Source: Brevibacillus dissolubilis (GTDB taxonomy: Bacteria; Bacillota; Bacilli; Brevibacillales; Brevibacillaceae). Taken from it: a stretch of DNA of 64,000 nucleotides. A model generated the notes under the pieces. It made no database searches. It saw nothing but the letters and a program-made list of their open reading frames with translations, and was not told where the DNA came from. This document shows, piece after piece, positions 57,905 to 64,000 of the stretch. The position numbers and the translations under genes are program-made. Location of the stretch: NCBI RefSeq assembly GCF_006170445.1, contig NZ_VCNA01000002.1, positions 744,001 through 808,000 of the forward strand, in the 5' to 3' direction. Positions within the stretch are counted from its first letter, which is position 1; every line of letters starts with the position of its first letter.

Positions 57905-58629
57905 GATTTCGCTCCTTTGTTGCGGTCTTGCCCATTATCCCATCGACCATCTGGATTATCCGTAAGCTTTACCTCGTCCCATTGCTTTTCCAGCAATTCT
58001 TCGAAAGAACCGCTCGCTTCCTCACGCAGGGTAAACTCCGTAGTCTCCTGCGTTTTTTTGCCCCGCAACATGCCAAGCAAGCCCTCCAACGGGTTTTCGT
58101 TGTCCGGCTTGATTTCGGCATCGGCAAGGATCAGATCGACCTCATCGCCAGCAGGGATATGTCGCAGAAGCTGAATGTTTTCCCCTACACCGAGGACGTA
58201 CAAGGCTTCTCCAATTTTGACGATTTGGACTGATTTGTTATTCCCAAGCGGAGCACCACCGATCATCTTGAATGGACCGCTTTGGCGAAGTCCACCACCC
58301 ATCTGACGTTTGGATAAGAAACGCAGTACCAGATAGATGAGGAGAATCACAATTCCCAAGGAGAATACAACCTGGAGCAAGAAGCCCCACATGCTGGGTG
58401 TATTACTCCCTGGCAACTTAACTGATTCCGCAGGAGCATTTTCGGTCACAGTGGATTTTGTCTGATCGGCTGCCGGTGTCTGTGGCGAGTTCTGCATAAT
58501 GGCGTCATAGGCTGAGCCTTGGCTGTTAGATCCGACTTGTGCATAGCTCTTCATAGGAGTTAATCCAACAAGAAGCATGATGGCGCAAAAAATCCAGACG
58601 TACTTGACTCCTGCTTTATGAAATGTCAT
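57901..58629 (-). CDS. fliO: Flagellar assembly protein FliO (FliZ)
   Basis: 242 residues: N-terminal hydrophobic segment (about 10-27), a polar stretch, a TM helix (about 82-105), and a cytoplasmic FliO domain (ALYVLGVGENIQLLRHIPAG). Stabilises FliP during gate assembly. Order cheY-fliO-fliP as in B. subtilis, where the gene is called fliZ. Confidence 0.92.
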   Translation of the reverse strand: MTFHKAGVKYVWIFCAIMLLVGLTPMKSYAQVGSNSQGSAYDAIMQNSPQTPAADQTKSTVTENAPAESVKLPGSNTPSMWGFLLQVVFSLGIVILLIYLVLRFLSKRQMGGGLRQSGPFKMIGGAPLGNNKSVQIVKIGEALYVLGVGENIQLLRHIPAGDEVDLILADAEIKPDNENPLEGLLGMLRGKKTQETTEFTLREEASGSFEELLEKQWDEVKLTDNPDGRWDNGQDRNKGAKS

Positions 58630-58637
58630 GGATGGAA

Positions 58638-59000
58638 TTATCCCAATGTTTTCTTAATCGCTTCGATTACGCGATCAGCTTGGAATGGTTTTACGATGAA
58701 GTCTTTTGCGCCAGCTTGGATTGCGTCGATAACCATCGCTTGTTGGCCCATCGCGGAGCACATGATTACACGGGCATTAGCATCAAGCTTCTTGATTTCT
58801 TTCAGAGCGGTGATCCCGTCCATTTCAGGCATGGTGATGTCCATAGTCACCAAGTCCGGACCCAATTCTTTGTACTTCTCAACAGCTTGTGCACCGTCGC
58901 TTGCTTCGCCTACCACGGTGTAACCGTTTTTGGTCAGGATTTCTTTGATCATCATACGCATGAATGCAGCGTCATCTACGATTAGTACTTTGTTGGACAT
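58638..59000 (-). CDS. cheY: Chemotaxis response regulator CheY
   Basis: 120-residue single receiver domain with acidic pocket VDDAAF and phospho-Asp in VTMDITMPEMDG (D54), Thr/Ser and Lys (FIVKPFQ) in place. Binds FliM and FliY when phosphorylated. ATG 59000 follows GGGAGGAACC. Confidence 0.97.
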   Translation of the reverse strand: MSNKVLIVDDAAFMRMMIKEILTKNGYTVVGEASDGAQAVEKYKELGPDLVTMDITMPEMDGITALKEIKKLDANARVIMCSAMGQQAMVIDAIQAGAKDFIVKPFQADRVIEAIKKTLG

Positions 59001-59047
59001 GGGGTGGTTCCTCCCTTAACAAAATAGATACATAATGATGTTTGGTT

Positions 59048-60388
59048 TTATTGCAGTTTTTGTACGCGATCCCACTGGCTGATGATGTCAGTGACACGAA
59101 CCCCGAAGTTCTCATCGATGACGACTACCTCGCCTTTTGCAACGAGCTTGTTGTTAACGAGAATATCGACAGGCTCACCTGCCAGTTTGTCAAGCTGAAT
59201 GATGGAACCTGCGGAAAGTTCCAGGATCTCTTTAATAAGTTTCTTGGTGCGGCCCAATTCTACCGTTACTTGAAGCGGGATATCGAGCAGCAGACCAAGG
59301 TTTTGTTCGTCACCAGCAGACAAGCTACCTGCACCTAATGGAGAGAACTGAGCAGGTTTGACGCTTGCTTGGTTCGGTTGGGAACCGTAACCGCCAAAAT
59401 GCTGTGGTGCCTGTTGGACAGGCGGCTGTTGATATTGTGGCGGGTATGGATACGGTGGATATGGATACGGCGGGTATGGTGGATAGCCTGCCGGTTGACC
59501 TTGTGGAGGATAACCTGCTGGTGGCTGACCATATGGATCATATCCGGCCGGTGGAGCCATCTGTGGCTGAGCCTGTTGCGGTTGAGCGGCTGCTGGCTGG
59601 TGTTGCGGTACAGGAGCCGGTTCTGGAATGGAAGCTGAAGCTTGTGGAATCGGTTCTTCATACATCTGAGCAGAATCATGGGTAGCGTCAGAAGAACCTG
59701 TGCCCATCAGCATATCGATCATCTGCTTCGCAAACTCTACAGGAAGAAGCTGCATGATTTGAGAGTCAATCAACTCTCCATGCTCCCCTACCTTGAGCTG
59801 GAAGGAGATCTTCACCAGAATGTCTCCATCTGGGATATTGTGCTCACCCTGCCCTGATGCGAGATCCATCATATCGATACCAGGTGGTGAGATATTTACG
59901 AATTGGTTGAAGATCGTAGACATGGAAGTCGCAGCAGAACCCATCATTTGGTTCATCGCTTCTTGTACCGCACTCAGGTGCAGTTCAGAAAGGTCTGTGG
60001 TCTCTGGTTTCCCTGTTCCCCCCATCATCAGGTCGGCGATGACAGCAGCATCGTCAACACGGATGACCAAGAGGTTGATCCCCTGAAAGCCGTCCGTATA
60101 CTCAACGTGAATCGCTACGTGAGGACGTGGAAACTCGGATTCCAGCTGGGCGCGGCTTACGATCGATACTTTCGGTGTGGTGATATCTACCTTTTGGCTA
60201 AGCAACGTGGACAAAGCGGTTGCTGCACTGCCGAATGTGATATTTCCGATTTCACCGAGGGCATCTTGTTCAAATGGCGAGAGGTAGCTGGAGACATCTA
60301 AGTCTACTTCTTGCTCGTCATCGCCAGACAGATTATTCGCTCGAAGCAATGCATCTATTTCGTCTTGAGATAACATATCCCTACTCAT
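59048..60388 (-). CDS. fliY: Flagellar switch protein FliY (CheC/FliN fusion)
   Basis: 446 residues: short N-terminal FliM-like CheY-binding helix (LSQDEIDALL), a CheC-like phosphatase domain with two active sites (DALGEIGNITFGSAATALS; VQEAMNQMMGSAATSMS), then a Pro/Gln/Tyr-rich linker (about 250-345, with repeated PPYPYPP), and a C-terminal FliN/SpoA domain. The linker is unusually long and repetitive. Start set at ATG 60388 behind GGAGAGGAG; overlaps the fliM end by eight bases. C-ring component and CheY-P phosphatase. Confidence 0.96.
   Translation of the reverse strand: MSRDMLSQDEIDALLRANNLSGDDEQEVDLDVSSYLSPFEQDALGEIGNITFGSAATALSTLLSQKVDITTPKVSIVSRAQLESEFPRPHVAIHVEYTDGFQGINLLVIRVDDAAVIADLMMGGTGKPETTDLSELHLSAVQEAMNQMMGSAATSMSTIFNQFVNISPPGIDMMDLASGQGEHNIPDGDILVKISFQLKVGEHGELIDSQIMQLLPVEFAKQMIDMLMGTGSSDATHDSAQMYEEPIPQASASIPEPAPVPQHQPAAAQPQQAQPQMAPPAGYDPYGQPPAGYPPQGQPAGYPPYPPYPYPPYPYPPQYQQPPVQQAPQHFGGYGSQPNQASVKPAQFSPLGAGSLSAGDEQNLGLLLDIPLQVTVELGRTKKLIKEILELSAGSIIQLDKLAGEPVDILVNNKLVAKGEVVVIDENFGVRVTDIISQWDRVQKLQ
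59441..59484. repeat. Tandem repeats within fliY linker
   Basis: Degenerate copies of a GGATATGGATACGG / GGCGGGTATGG unit encode the Pro-Tyr-Pro-rich part of FliY's linker. Such short in-frame repeats can change copy number by slippage, altering linker length without loss of frame. Confidence 0.65.
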
Positions 60389-61376
60389 TGTTCTCCTCTC
60401 CTTCCTCAACGATCTGGTCAACCTGAACCGAGACTCGGCCTTTCATTGTGCCCGGCTGACCCAAGAATTTGAGCCGGTCACCCACTTTGACCTTCAACAT
60501 GTTGTCGATTCCTTGGTCGAGTTGGATGACATCACCTTGTGTCAAACTCAAGAACTCACCGACGGTAATCGTACCCGTCCCCAGTTCAGCAACGATTGGC
60601 AATTTGGCTGTCTTGACTCGTTCTTCCAAGCGAAGTCGTTCACTGGCATCCCTCACTTTTCGTTGTGAAGCGAACCAGTATTGACCAGATAATTTTGGCA
60701 TGATCGGTTCGAGTACGACGTGTGGCAGACACAGGTTGATCATACCGGTCGTCTCACCGATTTTTGTACTGAATGAGATAACTGCTACGATTTCATTGGG
60801 AGAGACGATCTGCATGAATTGTGGATTCATCTCTAGAACTTCCAGCAGTGGATCAAGCTCAATCACTTGTTTCCAGGCTTCATGAAAACTGTCAAGCGCT
60901 TTACTGAAAACACGTTCCATTACGGTCGTTTCGATTTCCGTTAAAGCTCCCATTTTTTCTGGGATTGTGCCTTGTCCCCCTAGCAATCGATCCAACATCG
61001 CATATGCAATGTTCGGATTCACTTCCAGTACCATTCGGCCTTCCAAAGGGGGCGCTTCAAATATATTGAGGATCGTCATCTTTGGAATCGAGCGGATAAA
61101 CTCGTCATATGGCAACTGGTCAACAGAGGCGACAGTGATCTGCACGAAGGTTCGAAGCTGAGCTGAAAAGTACGTGGTCAGTAGTCGGGCGTAGTTTTCA
61201 TGAATCCGTGTCAAGCCTCGTATTTGGTCCTTGGAGAACCGCAGCGCTCGTTTGAAGTCGTATACTTTTACTTTCTTTTCGGTGTCTTCTTTCTTCAGCT
61301 CGTTAGCGTCCATCTCACCAGATGATAGTGCCGCTAACAAGGCATCGATCTCACTTTGTGAGAGTACCTCGGCCAT
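60381..61376 (-). CDS. fliM: Flagellar motor switch protein FliM
   Basis: 331 residues: N-terminal CheY-binding helix (VLSQSEIDALLAAL), middle CheC-like domain with conserved region and C-terminal SpoA domain. ATG 61376 follows GGGGAGGTG; a GTG three codons earlier falls within that site. C-ring core. Confidence 0.97.
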   Translation of the reverse strand: MAEVLSQSEIDALLAALSSGEMDANELKKEDTEKKVKVYDFKRALRFSKDQIRGLTRIHENYARLLTTYFSAQLRTFVQITVASVDQLPYDEFIRSIPKMTILNIFEAPPLEGRMVLEVNPNIAYAMLDRLLGGQGTIPEKMGALTEIETTVMERVFSKALDSFHEAWKQVIELDPLLEVLEMNPQFMQIVSPNEIVAVISFSTKIGETTGMINLCLPHVVLEPIMPKLSGQYWFASQRKVRDASERLRLEERVKTAKLPIVAELGTGTITVGEFLSLTQGDVIQLDQGIDNMLKVKVGDRLKFLGQPGTMKGRVSVQVDQIVEEGEENNE

Positions 61377-61500
61377 TTCGGTCACCTCCCCCTACTATGT
61401 AATTAAAAACGGAAATGACTCTCGGAACAATACTCGAAATGTGGTAAAACGATTTCAAACATTTCCCTCACACTTTACATGCGCGTCCCAGCGCACTTTT

Positions 61501-61950
61501 CTACCCTTTTGTAAACTTGGTCGTGATGACCTGAACGATTTTACCATCTTCTAAAATTGCGCTAATTTCGTTCATGATCTTCGCTTCCAGCTTATTAATC
61601 CCTTCCGTCCCTTTTATATCTTCTGAGGTCAGGCCGGCAAGGGTCTTAATAATGATTTGGTTGACTTGTGGAAGTCGTTTGGTCAGCTCTTCTTTGGTGT
61701 CTGCGTTGTCAGCAGTGATACTGTAACGCACAATGATATAGCTGTTAGACATGAGGTTGGTGGTGATCTCACCCGTATCTACGGTGTATTCAGCCATTTC
61801 CTCTGCGGTAAGCACAGGAACCTCTTTTTCCACTTCATGTCCTGCGGAGGATTGATCCATGTAATTCCACAGGAAGAAAGCGACCACACCTAATAAGGAG
61901 ATGGCAATGATGATAATGAGTGCCATGTTGAAAAGTTTATTTTTAAACAT
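61501..61950 (-). CDS. fliL: Flagellar basal-body associated protein FliL
   Basis: 149 residues, one TM helix (about 9-29), then an extracytoplasmic SPFH/stomatin-like FliL domain. Associates with stators. ATG 61950 follows GGGAGGC. Confidence 0.93.
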   Translation of the reverse strand: MFKNKLFNMALIIIIAISLLGVVAFFLWNYMDQSSAGHEVEKEVPVLTAEEMAEYTVDTGEITTNLMSNSYIIVRYSITADNADTKEELTKRLPQVNQIIIKTLAGLTSEDIKGTEGINKLEAKIMNEISAILEDGKIVQVITTKFTKG

Positions 61951-61963
61951 CGTAAGCCTCCCG

Positions 61964-62185
61964 CTATTCTTTGGATTCGCCAGACGGACGTGGAATGACA
62001 GTAGCTACATTTAACGTTTGATAGAAAGTGGCAACGCGTCCAGCTACCTCTTGGGCATTCTCTTTCACGATGTATTTCTTTCCGTTTGTCAGCGTGATAA
62101 TCGTGTCCGGAGTCGCTTCGACCAACTCGATATGTGCAGCATTCAAAAATATTTTTCCACCATTAAAACGAGTTACTTCAATCAT
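61964..62185 (-). CDS. swrD: Swarming motility protein SwrD (FlbD family)
   Basis: 73 residues, MIEVTRFNGGKIFLNAAHIE start and TIITLTNGKKYIVKE core, a well-conserved FlbD-type pattern. In B. subtilis SwrD raises flagellar power through the stators. Between flgE and fliL as expected. Confidence 0.93.
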   Translation of the reverse strand: MIEVTRFNGGKIFLNAAHIELVEATPDTIITLTNGKKYIVKENAQEVAGRVATFYQTLNVATVIPRPSGESKE

Positions 62186-62259
62186 CCGCTACTCCTTCCG
62201 GGATTTGGGAGGGGGAGTGATGGATGTACCCACCATCCCCCAGCCGTTATCCGCGATTA

Positions 62260-63078
62260 TTATCGTTTCAGATTCACGAGTTCTTCAAGAATGCTGTCAG
62301 AAGTGGTGATAATACGAGAATTTGCTTGGAAACCGCGTTGTGCTACGATCATTTCGGTAAATTCTTCAGTCAGATCTACGTTGGACATTTCCAATGTACC
62401 GGAAACAATGGTGCTGGAAGCTGTTGTCGGGTCAGTTGGTTCTACTTCTGTCGCGCCGCCTGGGTTGGCGTTGGTCGTCATCTCAAACAGGGAACCGCCG
62501 ATTTTTTTCAGACCGCCTGGGTTAGATACGGTGAACATCCCGATTGTCTGGTCAACCGTGGTTACACCTGCAGCATCGGTTTTGTTGATCGAACCGTTAC
62601 GGCCGATGGAGTAAGAAACGAACTCTTCACGGGAGATTTGGATTGGCGCCCCGCCACTGTCCAAAACATACATCCCTTGTGCATTTACAAGGAAACCGTC
62701 AGCGTCGCGGGTGAAGTTACCTGCACGGGTGAGGTATCTTGCTTCACCATCTTGGGATGGGCTGACGATGAAGAAACCGTCACCTTCGATCGAAAGGTCA
62801 GAGATGAGGTTGGTCGTCATCGGGCTACCCGGAGAGTGTACGACGTCGATGGATGCGGTCTGTACGCCAAGACCTACTTGTTTCGGGTTCACACCACCGA
62901 TTCCGTCACCAGTAGGAGCGGAAGCACCAGAGATGTTTTGGTTCAGGATGTCTTGGAACATCACGCGGCTCTTTTTGAAGCCTACGGTGTTCACGTTAGC
63001 GATATTGTTACCGATTACGTCAAGCTTGGTTTGGAAACCTTTCATACCCGAAATACCAGAGTACATAGAACGTAACAT
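62260..63078 (-). CDS. flgE: Flagellar hook protein FlgE (annotated FlgG in some genomes)
   Basis: 272 residues with the flagellar rod/hook N-terminus (MLRSMYSGISGMKGFQTKLD, IGNNIANVNTVGFK) and C-terminus (VDLTEEFTEMIVAQRGFQAN). The short form is the Bacillus hook protein. ATG 63078 follows GGGGGAT. The expected flgD before it is missing. Confidence 0.94.
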   Translation of the reverse strand: MLRSMYSGISGMKGFQTKLDVIGNNIANVNTVGFKKSRVMFQDILNQNISGASAPTGDGIGGVNPKQVGLGVQTASIDVVHSPGSPMTTNLISDLSIEGDGFFIVSPSQDGEARYLTRAGNFTRDADGFLVNAQGMYVLDSGGAPIQISREEFVSYSIGRNGSINKTDAAGVTTVDQTIGMFTVSNPGGLKKIGGSLFEMTTNANPGGATEVEPTDPTTASSTIVSGTLEMSNVDLTEEFTEMIVAQRGFQANSRIITTSDSILEELVNLKR

Positions 63079-63163
63079 GGATGAAATCCCCCTCGATCAT
63101 TTTGTTGTTGATTACGTCAATCGGTCAGTAATCAAAGGGCTTCCTCAATGGAGGTCCGGCCCA

Positions 63164-63562
63164 TTACACAAATACGGCGCTGTCAATGTTAGTAAAAACG
63201 TTGTCCTTCATGTTGGCATCATCCACCGCGGTGATCACTTTGCGGTTGGTAATGCTGACAACATAAGCGACATTGTCCATCAAGATGAGAGATTCCCGAG
63301 CGCCTTTGCCTGCAGCCTTCTTGACTCCGCCTTCCAATCGTGCGAGTTCAGCTTCACCCAGCTGAATTCCACGTTCTTTGAGACGGTTTAATGCATGTTG
63401 GCTAAAGCTGATCGCTTGGGTCTTGGCCGGATTCGTTTTTAGAGATTCATGCAACCAGTCATCAAACGGCTTTTGTACCGTCTGGGGATTCTGAGGCTGC
63501 TTGGTTACGCCGTGTGGTCGTGAAGGAAAGTAAGTCTGGCCCACCCGAAACTGTTGATTCAT
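63164..63562 (-). CDS. Flagellar operon protein (TIGR02530-like)
   Basis: 132 residues; the core ISFSQHALNRLKERGIQLGE and NVAYVVSITNRKVITAVD resemble the small conserved flagellar-operon family found before flgE in many Gram-positives. Role not established. ATG 63562 follows AAAGGAGGACC. In typical operons flgD precedes it; here fliK does, 26 bases away. Confidence 0.85.
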   Translation of the reverse strand: MNQQFRVGQTYFPSRPHGVTKQPQNPQTVQKPFDDWLHESLKTNPAKTQAISFSQHALNRLKERGIQLGEAELARLEGGVKKAAGKGARESLILMDNVAYVVSITNRKVITAVDDANMKDNVFTNIDSAVFV

Positions 63563-63588
63563 CAGGGTCCTCCTTTCCTGTCCGCCGC

Positions 63589-64000
63589 TTACAGAGTGAC
63601 GTCAATGTTGCCGCGGGATGTGGCGGTAACTTGTGTCGTTTGCATGACGGCATCAAAAGAGTTGTCTGTTGTTTCATCTTGTTGACGTTGGTTCTGCTGT
63701 TGTTGGGCTTGATCACGTGTCTGCTCTCGTTGGCCGTTCATATCGAATGGCTGCTGTTGCTGCTGGTTTTGCGGTTGATGTGATACTTCCAGCTTATCAA
63801 CCGTCAGACCTTGCTGTACGAGCGCTGTACGGAGTTGGGACAGTTGGTTGTCAATGATGTCCTTGGACGATGCGTTATCCGCGACGAAGTGAGCGGTAAT
63901 CACGCCGTTCTCAGCGGTAATCTTGACATGTACCTGACCAAGTGCCTGTGGATGCAGGATCAGCTTCGTTTCGGTTACACCAGAGAGTCCATTCACTTTC
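63589..64000 (-). CDS. fliK: Flagellar hook-length control protein FliK, C-terminal part
   Basis: Only the last 137 codons are inside the window; the frame is open at the right edge. The FliK C-terminal signature is clear (ETKLILHPQALGQVHVKITA, then QLSQLRTALVQQGLTVDKLEV), followed by a Gln-rich tail (QQQQ runs). Measures hook length and triggers the FlhB switch. Confidence 0.9.
   Translation of the reverse strand, partial: KVNGLSGVTETKLILHPQALGQVHVKITAENGVITAHFVADNASSKDIIDNQLSQLRTALVQQGLTVDKLEVSHQPQNQQQQQPFDMNGQREQTRDQAQQQQNQRQQDETTDNSFDAVMQTTQVTATSRGNIDVTL

Overview
This is a chromosomal segment of a flagellated, endospore-forming Gram-positive bacterium of the Bacillales. Spore formation is shown by both dipicolinate synthase subunits, a YlxY-type spore deacetylase and a YmxH-type PRC-barrel protein. 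The Gram-positive PolC and the fla/che-rpsB-polC-nusA-infB-pnp-dap gene order also point there. The combination of dut beside mlpA, ispG between rseP and proS, and a TIGR02530-type gene beside flgE suggests a relative of Tumebacillus or Alicyclobacillaceae. That placement is inference from gene order, not a search.

Layout. Positions 1-960 are visibly AT-rich and hold the first 260 codons of a leftward GTG-start gene. It encodes a SIR2-family (NADase-type) protein that resembles known anti-phage effectors and runs off the left edge. A 62-residue orphan reading frame on the + strand follows at 1062-1250. From 1605 to the right edge almost everything is on the minus strand. Transcription therefore runs from right to left: fliK, hook, C-ring and export genes, che genes, sigD, small motility-linked genes, rpsB-tsf, pyrH-frr-uppS-cdsA-dxr-rseP-ispG-proS-polC, rimP-nusA-ylxR-ylxQ-infB-ylxP-rbfA-nrnA-truB-ribF-rpsO-pnp, ylxY-mlpA-dut, a chemoreceptor, ymxH, and spoVFA-spoVFB-asd-dapG-dapA. 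This is the B. subtilis order with local changes.

One break in that order stands out. Two tandem + strand genes (11967-13607 and 13877-15574) sit between ylxY and pnp. I read them as divergent copper amine oxidase-fold paralogues. Each carries the same upstream element, the same ribosome-binding region and the same terminator, so a whole expression cassette appears to have duplicated. The segment that normally holds the TPQ-cofactor motif (NY[DE]Y) reads WYRY in both copies. The copper-ligand region is a Cys-x-Cys-x-x-His cluster with extra histidines. No secretion signal is visible. These are the best candidates for undescribed biochemistry in the window.

The genes form coherent units: aspartate to dihydrodipicolinate to dipicolinate (spore core and lysine/cell-wall DAP supply); translation and RNA decay (rimP to pnp); isoprenoid, lipid and cell-wall carrier synthesis (dxr, ispG, uppS, cdsA); and flagellar export, switch and chemotaxis with the sigma-D factor. 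flgD is absent from its usual place between fliK and flgE. I see good sigma-A promoters with structured leaders before rimP, rpsO and rpsB. I found no rRNA, tRNA, CRISPR array, transposase or prophage.
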